In this document: positions 28,536 to 37,374 of the stretch, one piece after another
Layout: each line of letters begins with the position of its first letter
Numbering within the stretch: position 1 is the first letter of the stretch
Origin: Prochlorococcus marinus str. MIT 9107
GTDB taxonomy: Bacteria; Cyanobacteriota; Cyanobacteriia; PCC-6307; Cyanobiaceae
Direction of reading: 5' to 3'
Assembly: GCF_000759855.1 (NCBI RefSeq)
Contig: NZ_JNAI01000009.1
Span: 124,001-188,000 of the forward strand
Length of the DNA: 64,000 nucleotides
Translations under genes and position numbers: made by a program
Notes under the pieces: generated by a model
The model's input: the letters and a program-made list of their open reading frames with translations, nothing else
What the model was told of the DNA's origin: nothing
Databases searched by the model: none

Positions 28536-29540
28536 TTATTTACCTGTTAGGTGAAATAGTGATATTGCCGCTGCCACAGAGGCATTTAGACTAGATGTTC
28601 TCCCTTTAAGAGGGATCCTTAGCAAGAAGTCGCATTTTTTTTGAGTCAGCAAAGAAATGCCTTTATCTTCAGCACCGATTATTACTACCAATGGAGTTTT
28701 TTCATGAAAGTCTGAGATTGATAATTGACCATCGCCAGTTAATCCAATAATAAGAAACCCATTTTTCTTTAGTTCCTCTAATGCCCTATTTAAATTAACA
28801 ACTCTACTTACTTGCAAATGTTCCAAAGCTCCTGCTGCCACCTTTGCAACTGTTCCCGTTAAGCCAGCGGATCTTCTTTGAGGAATGATAATACCCTTAC
28901 AATCAAATGCTTCTGCAGATCTTATAATCGCACCAACATTATGAGGATCAGTTATACCATCTAGGGCCAGAATAATAGGATTTGATGATTTTTTTAATGA
29001 AAAATCAATCAATTTATCTAATGAAATTGTTTTAGAGCATGCCAACTGCAATGCTACTCCTTGATGAGAAGCACTAAAAGTTAATTGCGAAAGTCTGTTC
29101 CAAGAAACTTCTTCAATGAGAACTCCTTTTGATTTGATTTCCTTTAGTAAAATATAGAATTTCTCTGAAGAAAAAATTTCTGAAGTACACCAAATCCTAT
29201 TAATAGCTCTTTTACTTATGAGAGTCTCATAAACTGAATGTTTTCCCCATATCCAATCATCCAAATTTTTTTTATTTATATGTTCTTGATAAATATCAGA
29301 CACTTTATTAGAGGGTTCTATATTAAATTGATTTATTGATTTTCTATTTTTTAAAGAATAATAGTTATTTTTCTTTTTATAACTATCATCTATAAAGTTA
29401 ACATCCTTATTTTTAGGAGATTTGGTAGAAAATCTATTTTTATTTTTTGAAGAATTTAAATTTTTTGAGTAAAAATTAGAATTTTTTTTGTGTTGTTTAC
29501 TATTTTTTCCAGAATGATTATTTTTTGAGAAGTTTTTCAT
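28536..29540 (-). CDS. rlmB: TrmH-family 23S rRNA 2'-O-methyltransferase (RlmB-like)
   Basis: A SPOUT enzyme that methylates ribose on 23S rRNA (Gm2251 in E. coli). 334 aa. The first 90 residues are a low-complexity Asn/Lys/Ser segment with no fold, followed by the substrate domain (IWGKHSVYETLISKR). The knot motifs are DPHNVGAIIRSAEAFD, IIGAEDKGIS and LKGRTSSLNASVAAAI. The basic tail may hold RNA and is longer than in E. coli RlmB. Last gene of a minus-strand run, 5 bases after mrnC. Confidence 0.85.
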   Translation of the reverse strand: MKNFSKNNHSGKNSKQHKKNSNFYSKNLNSSKNKNRFSTKSPKNKDVNFIDDSYKKKNNYYSLKNRKSINQFNIEPSNKVSDIYQEHINKKNLDDWIWGKHSVYETLISKRAINRIWCTSEIFSSEKFYILLKEIKSKGVLIEEVSWNRLSQLTFSASHQGVALQLACSKTISLDKLIDFSLKKSSNPIILALDGITDPHNVGAIIRSAEAFDCKGIIIPQRRSAGLTGTVAKVAAGALEHLQVSRVVNLNRALEELKKNGFLIIGLTGDGQLSISDFHEKTPLVVIIGAEDKGISLLTQKKCDFLLRIPLKGRTSSLNASVAAAISLFHLTGK

Positions 29541-29545
29541 AAAAT

Positions 29546-29944
29546 TTAATCAATTTTAATTTCAAGATGTTCAAAAAGAGCTGATAATCTTTGAGGATCT
29601 TTTAGAAATAACCAACCTATAAGAGTTTCAAAACCTGTTGCTCTTGAATATATGGTAGGGTCTGCAGACTTCGGGTATCTTTTCGTTTTATTTCTAGCAC
29701 GTCTAATTAAATCAATTTCATTTGTATTTAATAGATGTTCAATTTGACTTAAAGATTTTGATTGTGATTTTGCTTTTACTTCGTTTACTACAGATAAATG
29801 AAGTTCTTTTGACTTTAAGGGAAAATGTACATGTCTAAGTCTTTGATGAAGTTCCCATACCGAATCACCAAGCCAAGCAAGTTGAATAACACCAATTTCT
29901 TCAGGGGATCCATATGGGACCAAGTTTTGAATCCAATAATTCAA
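29546..29944 (-). CDS. mrnC: Mini-ribonuclease III (MrnC)
   Basis: 132 aa, a lone RNase III catalytic domain without a dsRNA-binding domain. Signature parts are LAWLGDSVWELHQRLR, AKSQSKSL, and RRARNKTKRYPKSADPTIYSRATGFETLIGWLFL. In Bacillus this enzyme trims 23S rRNA precursors; in cyanobacteria the same is likely. Start TTG 29944 overlaps the STAS stop by 4 bases (TTGA), which suggests coupling. Confidence 0.88.
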   Translation of the reverse strand: MNYWIQNLVPYGSPEEIGVIQLAWLGDSVWELHQRLRHVHFPLKSKELHLSVVNEVKAKSQSKSLSQIEHLLNTNEIDLIRRARNKTKRYPKSADPTIYSRATGFETLIGWLFLKDPQRLSALFEHLEIKID

Positions 29945-30303
29945 TTTTTTAAATAAGTTAATGCATCTTCGAGACTTGACTTTAAGTTAAGAAAATCACC
30001 TAAACGCACAAGTTTAATTGTTTGAGCAACTCTCGAATTGCCTACAACTGAGAAACCTAACTTCAACTTTTTACATTCTTTAGCAGTCTGAACAAGAGCT
30101 CCAAGACCGGAAGAATCTACAAAATCAATTTTTGTAAGATCAATAATGAAAGGAAGCTTATTCTTTAAATTATTCGTAACAAAAGTCTTAAATTGTTTTT
30201 CTGAGAAAGCATCAAGTTGACCTTTAAAAGTAAAAACAATAATATTTGTTTTTATATCGAGGTTTCCTCTCAAAGAAACCGTTAGCTTCTGGAAATCTTC
30301 TAT
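29941..30303 (-). CDS. STAS-domain anti-sigma factor antagonist, non-ATG start likely
   Basis: A SpoIIAA/RsbV-type STAS domain with the phosphoacceptor motif VDSSGLGALVQ. RsbW-like kinases phosphorylate it to release or hold a sigma factor. The coordinates use an ATA codon at 30303 (120 aa, IEDFQKLTVSLRG), with ATC at 30306 equally possible. GGAGG lies 6-9 bases upstream (30313-30317 in plus coordinates). No ATG, GTG or TTG sits closer than a TTG at 30363 giving 140 aa, whose extra residues are hydrophobic and atypical. Neighbours are carA upstream and mrnC downstream. Confidence 0.75.
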   Translation of the reverse strand: MEDFQKLTVSLRGNLDIKTNIIVFTFKGQLDAFSEKQFKTFVTNNLKNKLPFIIDLTKIDFVDSSGLGALVQTAKECKKLKLGFSVVGNSRVAQTIKLVRLGDFLNLKSSLEDALTYLKN

Positions 30304-30367
30304 GATGAAATTCCTCCAAAAAATTAATATATCAAATGTAATTATCAAATCAAAAGAAAACAATATG

Positions 30368-31507
30368 TCAACATCTTTCTAACATTAGAGAAACAAATTT
30401 TTTAAATAAATAATCTGAATCATGTGGACCAGGGCCTGCTTCTGGATGATATTGAACACTAAATATCGGCTTATTTTTAACCTCTAATCCAGCAACAGTA
30501 TTATCGTTAAGGTTATAGTGAGTTATATCTACAATGTCCTTAGGTAAGGAATTGGGGTCTAGGGCAAAACCATGATTCTGACTAGTTATTTCAATTTTAT
30601 TATCTTTTCCACAAGGATGATTTAGGCCACGATGTCCAAAAGAAAGTTTATATGTTAAACCTCCTAAGGCTAATCCAAATATTTGATGACCTAGGCATAT
30701 TCCAAACATAGGAATTTCACCATGTTCAATAAGTGATCTTGCTAAATCTATACCTTCAGTAACAGAAGAGGGGTCTCCAGGTCCATTTGAGAAGAATATT
30801 CCATCAGGCTTATTAGACAGAACTTCCTTCAATGAAGATCGGGAGGGTAGAACTAAAATTTCACAACCATGAGAGACAAGCCTATTTAAAATTGATTTTT
30901 TTATTCCAAAATCTATTGCTACAATTTTTAATTTATAGGGCTTTTCTGAATATCTTTTCCTAATGTCAAAATCTGTTTTTGTAGGATTTTGCCAAGAATA
31001 ATGTTCATTTGTGGAAACTACTTTTGATAAATTTAATCCCTCCATTTTTGGAGTTTCATAAATTATTTCTAAACAACTTTCGGGAGTTTTATCTTCAGAG
31101 GTAAGAACTCCATTCATCGAGCCGTTAGATCTTAATATCTTAACAAGTGCTCTTGTATCAATTCCAAAAAGGCCTATTATATTTTTTTCAATTAACCATT
31201 GATTAAAACTCTTTAGGGATCTCCAGTTACTATTGTTAGTTGAATAATTTCTAACTATTATTCCTTTAACATTCATATTAGATTCTGAATCTTCAAGATT
31301 AATACCAGTGTTACCAATTTCTGGATAAGTGAATGTTAATATTTGTCCATAGTAACTTGGATCAGTGATAACTTCCTGATATCCCGTCATACCTGTATTA
31401 AAAACTATTTCGCCAATAGCCGTACCCGAAGCACCAAAAGAAAAGCCTGGAAATACAATTCCATTACTTAGAACTAATTTTGCATTTTTCTTATATGGAT
31501 TAATCAT
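30368..31507 (-). CDS. carA: Carbamoyl-phosphate synthase small chain
   Basis: The glutaminase subunit that feeds ammonia to CarB for arginine and pyrimidine synthesis. 379 aa from ATG 31507 (MINPYKKN); a TTG one codon earlier is ignored. The N-terminal half carries GIVFPGFSFGASGTAIGEI, and the GATase half has the nucleophile in GICLGHQIFG and the HPEAGPG triad segment. It follows trpD by 11 bases. Confidence 0.97.
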   Translation of the reverse strand: MINPYKKNAKLVLSNGIVFPGFSFGASGTAIGEIVFNTGMTGYQEVITDPSYYGQILTFTYPEIGNTGINLEDSESNMNVKGIIVRNYSTNNSNWRSLKSFNQWLIEKNIIGLFGIDTRALVKILRSNGSMNGVLTSEDKTPESCLEIIYETPKMEGLNLSKVVSTNEHYSWQNPTKTDFDIRKRYSEKPYKLKIVAIDFGIKKSILNRLVSHGCEILVLPSRSSLKEVLSNKPDGIFFSNGPGDPSSVTEGIDLARSLIEHGEIPMFGICLGHQIFGLALGGLTYKLSFGHRGLNHPCGKDNKIEITSQNHGFALDPNSLPKDIVDITHYNLNDNTVAGLEVKNKPIFSVQYHPEAGPGPHDSDYLFKKFVSLMLERC

Positions 31508-31518
31508 CAATTTGACAT

Positions 31519-32556
31519 TTATTCATTTGAGGATAAATAATTTTTTAAAAGTAAAAATTTTTTCAAAGGGTTACCTTGATTAATGGAAAGTAAAGCTCTA
31601 TTAAATCCTGAATGTAAATCATCCTCAATCCCTGCTGCCCAAAGGACTAATGAAGTATTCAAGGCAACGACTTCTTTGTGCGATTTTTGACCAGAACCAT
31701 TTAAAACAGAATTTAATATTTCCTCATTAGAGTCACTTTCTAAAACTACAAGCTTTTCATTTGAGATGTTTTCATGATTAAAATCAGATATATTTATTTT
31801 TGAAAATCGTAATTCACCATTTTCGATTAAAACCAATTTATTTTCACCTTGAAGTGAGGCTTCATCAAGACCGCCAAAACCGTGGACTACTATAGCTCTA
31901 TTCATCCCCATATTTAATAGTGCTCTTCCCATCGGCTCTAAGAGATCCTCAGAAGCAACTCCTAATACTTGGGCATTGGGTCTTAAAGGATTTACCAATG
32001 GTCCAAGTTGATTAAATACAGTCCTTATACCAAGGGCTTTTCTTAATGGAGCAAGCTTTATTAAAGCTTTATGCCAAGCAGGTGCAAACAAAAAAGTTAT
32101 TCCAATATCATTCACGGCAGATATTACTTTTTCTAATGAACAATTCAAATTCAAACCAAGATTCAACAAAACATCTGCAGAGCCAACTTTTCCACTAGCA
32201 CTTTTATTTCCGTGTTTAGCAATATTTACACCACATGAAGCGGCTACAAATGCTACCGCCGTGGAAATATTAAAGGTATTAGCTCCATCACCTCCAGTTC
32301 CACAAGTATCTACCATATACAAATTTGGTCTTGATACTGGCAATTCGCAAACATTTAAAAGTTCCTCAGCCATAGAACTTAATTCAATCCCTGTACAGCC
32401 CTTAGCTCTCAAAGCACTCAAAAAAGCTCCTGTTTGAACATCAGATATTTCACCATTAAGCCATCTTTGCATTAATGATCTAGCATTTAAATCATCAAGA
32501 TTTTTTCCTTCTAATAAAAGATTTAGGATTTCAATGTTGGATAGATTAGTAGACAT
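31519..32556 (-). CDS. trpD: Anthranilate phosphoribosyltransferase
   Basis: Second step of tryptophan synthesis, joining anthranilate and PRPP. 345 aa with the PRPP loop [18 protein letters not shown], the [17 protein letters not shown] anthranilate region and HNPL-like [11 protein letters not shown]. It opens the minus-strand run trpD-carA-STAS-mrnC-trmH. Confidence 0.96.
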   Translation of the reverse strand: MSTNLSNIEILNLLLEGKNLDDLNARSLMQRWLNGEISDVQTGAFLSALRAKGCTGIELSSMAEELLNVCELPVSRPNLYMVDTCGTGGDGANTFNISTAVAFVAASCGVNIAKHGNKSASGKVGSADVLLNLGLNLNCSLEKVISAVNDIGITFLFAPAWHKALIKLAPLRKALGIRTVFNQLGPLVNPLRPNAQVLGVASEDLLEPMGRALLNMGMNRAIVVHGFGGLDEASLQGENKLVLIENGELRFSKINISDFNHENISNEKLVVLESDSNEEILNSVLNGSGQKSHKEVVALNTSLVLWAAGIEDDLHSGFNRALLSINQGNPLKKFLLLKNYLSSNE

Positions 32557-32588
32557 TTATTTTTTAAAGAAAATTATGCAGACAAATT

Positions 32589-32885
32589 TTAATTTGAAGT
32601 ATCAAAACCTGACCCAACTAAATCTTTATTTGTATTAGAGGGTCTAAAGCCTTTTGACCAAATATTTTTTGTTTTTGAAAAAAGTTCATTTTTAGAAATT
32701 TTCCAAAATTTTAAAATTTTTTCAATATCATTTTTAATCTCAACTTCACCAAGGAAGTTAGTATAGCGATTTATTAATCTAGCTAAATTTATAAAATCAA
32801 GATCTTCTGGTTTTTCTTTAGTTATAAGAGAATCTATAATGTTCTTGTCTCTAGCATGTAATGGATGAGTTTGATCGTTACTCAT
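32589..32885 (-). CDS. DUF3288 family protein
   Basis: 98 aa, soluble, with the N-terminal DQTHPLHARDKNIIDSLI and a helical LARLINRYTNFLGEVEIKNDI core that recalls the cyanobacterial DUF3288 family. No catalytic motif. It lies 32 bases upstream of trpD on the same strand and is divergent from the ABC exporter. Family name is from memory. Confidence 0.7.
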   Translation of the reverse strand: MSNDQTHPLHARDKNIIDSLITKEKPEDLDFINLARLINRYTNFLGEVEIKNDIEKILKFWKISKNELFSKTKNIWSKGFRPSNTNKDLVGSGFDTSN

Positions 32886-32965
32886 AGATAATTACTGAAT
32901 TATTTATAAAACTAGCTCACATATTTAAAAATGAAACATTATCTTAATCATATAGGCAAAATTAA

Positions 32966-34711
32966 ATGAAAAATCTAAAGTTTAAAGTTATATCTAGATA
33001 CATAAGACCATACAAAAAAGAATTTCTATATGGTGCTTTAGCACTCTTGTTGGTTAATATATTGAGCGTTGTAATCCCACTAGAAGTGAAAAATATAATT
33101 GACCAATTACAAAATGGTTTCTCTTCAGATTTTGTAATTACTAAATCATTGTGGTTAATCTTATTAGCAACTTTTATGGGTTTAATTAGACTATTCTCTA
33201 GACAAATTGTGTTTGGGATAGGTAGAAAAGTTGAGGTGAATCTTCGCCAAAAACTTTTTGATCATTTGCTTATTCAAGACCCTGAATGGATACAAAAAAA
33301 AGGTAGTGGGGATATTATTAGTAGAGCTACAAGCGATATTGAAAATATAAGAAGACTTTTAGGTTTTACGATTTTAAGTTTATGCAATATTGTCTTAGCT
33401 TATTTACTCACCATTCCATCGATGTTTTCCATAAACAAAACACTGACAATATCCGCATTAATGATATTTCCATTAATTCTTGGAATTGTAAGCTTATTCG
33501 GAGGTCGAATGGTTAATCAAAGAAAAGCTCAACAAGAATATTTATCTAAACTTAGTGATCTTATACAAGAAGATCTTTCTGGCATAAGCGCTATTAAAAT
33601 TTATGCACAAGAAAATGCCGAGAAGAAAGAATTTAATCTTTACAATAGAGCTTATCGAAATTCAGCCATAAAACTTGCAAGAACTGCAAGTACACTGTTC
33701 CCATTGCTGCAAGGCATTTCCTCAATTTCATTATTAATTTTATTAGGTTTAGGAAGTTTTCAACTAGAGAGCGGATTTATTTCAATTGGTGGCTTAGTAG
33801 CATTAATTCTTTATGTTGAAAGACTAGTTTTCCCAACAGCTCTCTTAGGTTTTACACTAAATACTTTTCAACTCGGTCAAGTAAGTTTAGATCGTGTAGA
33901 GGAAATATTTCAGAATAAGCCAAATATTGTAGATGGACTAAACACCAAATATTTAAAAAGAAAAGTAAATGGATTTTTAGAAGCAAGAAACTTAACCATA
34001 AAATTTCCAGGATCAAAATTCAATTCTTTAAATGGTCTAAATTTTAAAATTTATCCTGGAGAGCTTATTGCAATAGTTGGCCCTGTAGGTTGTGGCAAAA
34101 CGACACTTGCGAAGTCTCTTGGAAGAACTATTGATATTCCCGAGGGTCAATTATTTTTAGATGAAATTGATGTAAAAAAAATTAAATTAGGAGATCTAAG
34201 AAAAAATATTGCAATCGTACCACAAGAAGCATTTTTATTTACTTCTACAATCTCGGAAAACCTAAGTTTTGGCGAACCTAAAGCTTCTAAGGGATTAGTC
34301 AAAAAAAGTGCAACAAAAGCTAGATTAATCGATGATATAAATAATTTTCCTCAAAAATTTAAAACAATTGTTGGAGAAAGAGGTATTACACTTAGTGGTG
34401 GACAGAGACAAAGAACTGCTCTTGGAAGAGCATTACTTGTAAATTCTCCTATTATTGTTCTTGATGATGCTTTGGCAAGTGTAGACAATAAAACAGCCTC
34501 AAGAATAATTGATGAAATGCGAGAAAGAAGTAACAAAACTATTCTAATGATTAGTCACCAACTATCAGTAGCAGCTTCATGTGACAGGGTTCTAGTAATG
34601 GAAAAAGGAGAAATAGTACAAGAAGGAAAACATAAAGATTTAGTAAAAGAGAAAGGACTATATAAACAACTTTGGGAAAGAGAACTAGCTACAAAAGTTG
34701 TTAAGAGCTAA
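32966..34711 (+). CDS. ABC transporter, fused permease and ATPase (exporter type)
   Basis: 581 aa. Six helices in the first 310 residues form the exporter half (FGIGRKVEVNLRQKLFDHLL is the typical first coupling region), followed by the nucleotide-binding domain. Walker A GPVGCGKTT is near 370, signature LSGGQRQRTALGRALL, Walker B IIVLDDALASVD, and the switch His in MISHQLS. A homodimer would export lipids, drugs or peptides; substrate unknown. Confidence 0.92.
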   Translation: MKNLKFKVISRYIRPYKKEFLYGALALLLVNILSVVIPLEVKNIIDQLQNGFSSDFVITKSLWLILLATFMGLIRLFSRQIVFGIGRKVEVNLRQKLFDHLLIQDPEWIQKKGSGDIISRATSDIENIRRLLGFTILSLCNIVLAYLLTIPSMFSINKTLTISALMIFPLILGIVSLFGGRMVNQRKAQQEYLSKLSDLIQEDLSGISAIKIYAQENAEKKEFNLYNRAYRNSAIKLARTASTLFPLLQGISSISLLILLGLGSFQLESGFISIGGLVALILYVERLVFPTALLGFTLNTFQLGQVSLDRVEEIFQNKPNIVDGLNTKYLKRKVNGFLEARNLTIKFPGSKFNSLNGLNFKIYPGELIAIVGPVGCGKTTLAKSLGRTIDIPEGQLFLDEIDVKKIKLGDLRKNIAIVPQEAFLFTSTISENLSFGEPKASKGLVKKSATKARLIDDINNFPQKFKTIVGERGITLSGGQRQRTALGRALLVNSPIIVLDDALASVDNKTASRIIDEMRERSNKTILMISHQLSVAASCDRVLVMEKGEIVQEGKHKDLVKEKGLYKQLWERELATKVVKS

Positions 34712-34749
34712 ATTAATGTTTTTTCACTTATGATATAAAAATTTAAGTT

Positions 34750-35478
34750 ATGTTTAAATTTCTAAAAAAAATCATGAATAATGAAGACTCAACTTTAACT
34801 AATGATTTTAATACAGTTCATAGAATCTTAAAAACAGATATCAAAAGAAAACCCAATCCTCAAGAAGATGAAATTATTTTTGGATGTGGTTGTTTCTGGG
34901 GTGCTGAAAAATGTTTCTGGAAACTTCCAGGAGTTGTTACAACTTCCGTAGGCTATGCTGGTGGGAATAAAAGTAACCCAACTTATTATGAAGTATGTTC
35001 TGGTTTAACTGGTCATTCAGAAGTTGTTAGAGTTATCTGGGATAAAATTGAAATAGATATAAGTGATTTATTAAAAATGTTTTGGGAATGTCATGACCCT
35101 ACTCAAAAAAATAGACAAGGTAATGATATTGGGACTCAATATAGATCAGCGATATATTACAAAAATGAAAATAATAAAAAAATCATATTAGCCAGTAAAG
35201 AACAATATCAAAAAGAACTTAATAAAAAAAATCTTGGTTTAATTGAAACAGAAATAAAAATGATTGATACCTATTTTTATGCAGAAAATTACCATCAACA
35301 ATATCTTGCATCTGCTGGCAGCAGGCAGTATTGTTCTGCTTCTCCTACAAAGGTTAAGCTAGGAGGTTTTACTGGAAGTAATTACAAATTAGAAGACTAT
35401 ATATGGGAAAATTTTAATTGGGAAGTTGATAAGTGTGTATTGAGATCTGATAACAATCCTATAAAGAATAAGATTTAA
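34750..35478 (+). CDS. msrA: Peptide methionine sulfoxide reductase MsrA
   Basis: Reduces methionine-S-sulfoxide in proteins and free Met. 242 aa. The catalytic Cys48 sits in FGCGCFWGAEK, and GYAGG, HDPTQ and GTQYRSAIYY are present. The C-terminus has the resolving-Cys region (SRQYCSASPTKVKL). A 40-residue N-terminal extension is extra to the minimal enzyme but is not a clear signal peptide. It lies 27 bases ahead of tRNA-Pro. Confidence 0.95.
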   Translation: MFKFLKKIMNNEDSTLTNDFNTVHRILKTDIKRKPNPQEDEIIFGCGCFWGAEKCFWKLPGVVTTSVGYAGGNKSNPTYYEVCSGLTGHSEVVRVIWDKIEIDISDLLKMFWECHDPTQKNRQGNDIGTQYRSAIYYKNENNKKIILASKEQYQKELNKKNLGLIETEIKMIDTYFYAENYHQQYLASAGSRQYCSASPTKVKLGGFTGSNYKLEDYIWENFNWEVDKCVLRSDNNPIKNKI

Positions 35479-35505
35479 ACCCATCTTATCTTTATAGTAA
35501 TAATA

Positions 35506-35579
35506 CGGGGCGTAGCGCAGTTTGGTAGCGCACCACTTTGGGGTAGTGGGGGTCGTGGGTTCAAATCCCGCCGTTCCGA
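35506..35579 (+). tRNA. tRNA-Pro (anticodon GGG)
   Basis: A cloverleaf of 74 nt folds well. Acceptor arms CGGGGCG (35506-35512) and CGTTCCG (35572-35578) pair with two G-U pairs. The D-stem is GCGC, and the anticodon stem CCACT/AGTGG carries loop TTGGGGT with anticodon GGG (35540-35542). The T-loop is TTCAAAT on a GTGGG/CCCGC stem. The discriminator is A and no CCA is encoded. Confidence 0.95.
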
Positions 35580-35732
35580 TTACTTGTCTTCATCATTTAT
35601 TAGGGATTTATATAGTTTATATGAGCTTATTCCAACAGCTATAAAAGTAAAAGATGAAAAAAAAGCAAGCACTAAAATGGTAAGGTTTGAAACTTCAACT
35701 TCACCTAGCTGGAATGATATGAAAATATTCAT
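35580..35732 (-). CDS. Hidden 50-residue membrane protein beside tRNA-Pro
   Basis: Read from the minus strand: ATG 35732 to TAA 35580, opening MNIFISFQLGEVEV. One membrane helix spans about 17-38, followed by a basic/acidic tail ending NDEDK. Start, length and helix are typical of small subunits of PSII, b6f or NDH-1, but no name is supported. Its stop codon begins directly beyond the tRNA 3' end on the other strand. It follows uppP by 60 bases on the same strand. Codon use resembles neighbours. Confidence 0.65.
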   Translation of the reverse strand: MNIFISFQLGEVEVSNLTILVLAFFSSFTFIAVGISSYKLYKSLINDEDK

Positions 35733-35792
35733 AAGACATTATTTTTTTTTTTTTAACATTAACATAATGGAAAAAATTTTTACCATAAAGAA

Positions 35793-36599
35793 TTATAAAT
35801 TCAGAAGAATTACAACCCCAAAGACAAACCGATAGATAATAAATAATTTTAACCCGCTTGATGATAAATACTTTAATAAGAAATCAATAGCTAATAATGA
35901 AGATAAAAATGTCGTAGTAAGACCAACAATTAGAGGTAGAAAACCATATGAGAAGAAATCATTTAGAGAAGAAATCAGCTCAACAATAGCAGCGATAGAG
36001 ATAGCCGGCATTCCTAAAAGAAAAGAGAATTTTGCAGCGTCACCTCTTTCCCAACCAGATACTAAAGCGGTAGAAATTGTAACACCAGATCTTGAAACGC
36101 CGGGAAAAACAGCAAATGCTTGAGCAAGACCTATCAAAATACTATCTGAAAATTTATGATTCTTTAAATTTATTGAACCTTTTTTCGAACTATCAGCTAT
36201 GTACATAAAAATTCCCATAAGAAAAGAAATAAATGCTATTGATACATTTGAGCGAAGAAATTTATCAAAAAAATATGGTAAATATAGTTTTATTATTCCA
36301 CCAAGAAAAATAATTGGGATAGTACCAATCAAAATTGATTTAAATAATTTTTTATTTAATAAATTATCAATTATAGTTTTTGAAGATTTACTTCTTAATT
36401 TAAAAATTTCGTTCCTAAAATACCAAACTAAGGCCAAAACACTTCCAAGTTGAAAAATTGCAGACAATGAAGGTCCAGGATCTTCAATTCCAAAAAAAAT
36501 AGATATAACTTTTAAATGAGCAGTACTACTTACAGGGATAAATTCTGTTAAACCTTGAATTAAGCCATATAAAATAAATTCTAAATATTCCAAAAACAT
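35793..36599 (-). CDS. uppP: Undecaprenyl-diphosphatase UppP (BacA)
   Basis: Regenerates undecaprenyl phosphate for peptidoglycan and O-antigen synthesis. 268 aa with about eight helices. The active-site regions are GLTEFIPVSSTAHL near the N-terminus and the PGVSRSG-containing segment at about 165-175, both complete. It is divergent from the 93-aa secreted protein gene. Confidence 0.95.
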   Translation of the reverse strand: MFLEYLEFILYGLIQGLTEFIPVSSTAHLKVISIFFGIEDPGPSLSAIFQLGSVLALVWYFRNEIFKLRSKSSKTIIDNLLNKKLFKSILIGTIPIIFLGGIIKLYLPYFFDKFLRSNVSIAFISFLMGIFMYIADSSKKGSINLKNHKFSDSILIGLAQAFAVFPGVSRSGVTISTALVSGWERGDAAKFSFLLGMPAISIAAIVELISSLNDFFSYGFLPLIVGLTTTFLSSLLAIDFLLKYLSSSGLKLFIIYRFVFGVVILLNL

Positions 36600-36676
36600 T
36601 TTAAAATTAACTCATTTATTAATAGCAATTTAGAAAATACAATATACATTGAATAAGTAAAAGCTAATATAATTTA

Positions 36677-36958
36677 ATGAAAAAAAAATTTATTTTAATA
36701 ACGTTATTTCTTTTCTCTCTTTTATTTTCATCTAATACCTTAAACGCAAATTATTTGTTAATTATAGGAACTTATAGACAAGGACCAGGAGGGAGGCCAG
36801 AAGTTAGTGGAATAACCAGTCCATCGTTACATTCTATTCCTATGGAAAACTTGGAAACATGTAATAAGGCAGGCGCAAAAATTACAAATGAAATATATAA
36901 GCCTGTTTGGCAATTTGATAGTAAATGGACTTGTGTGTTTAGCGGTAATACGAAATAA
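36677..36958 (+). CDS. Small secreted protein of unknown function
   Basis: 93 aa with a clear signal peptide of about 24 residues (FILITLFLFSLLF, then SNTLNA) and a mature part with two cysteines (C55, C88) that could form a disulfide. The mature protein starts NYLLIIGTYRQGPGG, a segment seen in short Prochlorococcus secreted proteins. Divergent from uppP and convergent with the 44-residue gene. Confidence 0.65.
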   Translation: MKKKFILITLFLFSLLFSSNTLNANYLLIIGTYRQGPGGRPEVSGITSPSLHSIPMENLETCNKAGAKITNEIYKPVWQFDSKWTCVFSGNTK

Positions 36959-36960
36959 AG

Positions 36961-37095
36961 TTACCTTTTAACATCGTGAGCGCAGCCATCTCCTTTGTAA
37001 TTTTCACTTTCATAAAAATCATTTTTCGTGCCAAAGTAAATAGTTAGCAATACGAATGGCAAACTTAAAATAAATAAAATAGTTGTTAAATCCAT
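36961..37095 (-). CDS. Hidden 44-residue membrane protein
   Basis: Minus strand, ATG 37095 to TAA 36961. An N-terminal helix (ILFILSLPFVLLTIYFG) is followed by a hydrophilic tail ending DGCAHDVKR. It lies 66 bases after the 41-residue gene on the same strand and converges with the secreted-protein gene, leaving only 2 bases between stops. Function unknown. The tight packing and the helix-plus-tail form support a real gene. Confidence 0.55.
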   Translation of the reverse strand: MDLTTILFILSLPFVLLTIYFGTKNDFYESENYKGDGCAHDVKR

Positions 37096-37161
37096 GATTA
37101 GATAATTGGATTAAGAATATTATAAAAATTTAAAATATATATTTCTTAATTAACTTTAGCT

Positions 37162-37287
37162 TTAATAATCCGTAGGCCCTTTGAAACCAAGATAAAAGAA
37201 GTCTCCTAAACCAACTAAAAGTAAAACTCCTGCAATAGCAGCAGAAGGAACAAAACCTCCAATCGCAAAAGAAGAAAAGTAATGCAT
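37162..37287 (-). CDS. Hidden 41-residue membrane protein
   Basis: Minus strand, ATG 37287 to TAA 37162. It opens MHYFSSFAIGGFVPS, has one helix of about 22 residues (AAIAGVLLLVGLGDFFYLG), and ends FKGPTDY. The Gly-rich helix and short lumen-side tail resemble small photosystem subunits. It lies between the DUF1830 gene (87 bases upstream) and the 44-residue gene. No name can be assigned. Confidence 0.6.
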   Translation of the reverse strand: MHYFSSFAIGGFVPSAAIAGVLLLVGLGDFFYLGFKGPTDY

Positions 37288-37374
37288 CTATAAAAACTAA
37301 ACTAGTTTATGATATCAACAAAAGATAGTAATTTGTAATAAATTTTGACTCGAAGACAAATAGAGAGTTTTGTT

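Noticed and set aside
35584-35835. 83-codon plus-strand frame beside tRNA-Pro
   Set aside because: It is the opposite-strand shadow of the 50-residue membrane-protein gene and of the uppP 3' end, and its sequence has no domain-like pattern.
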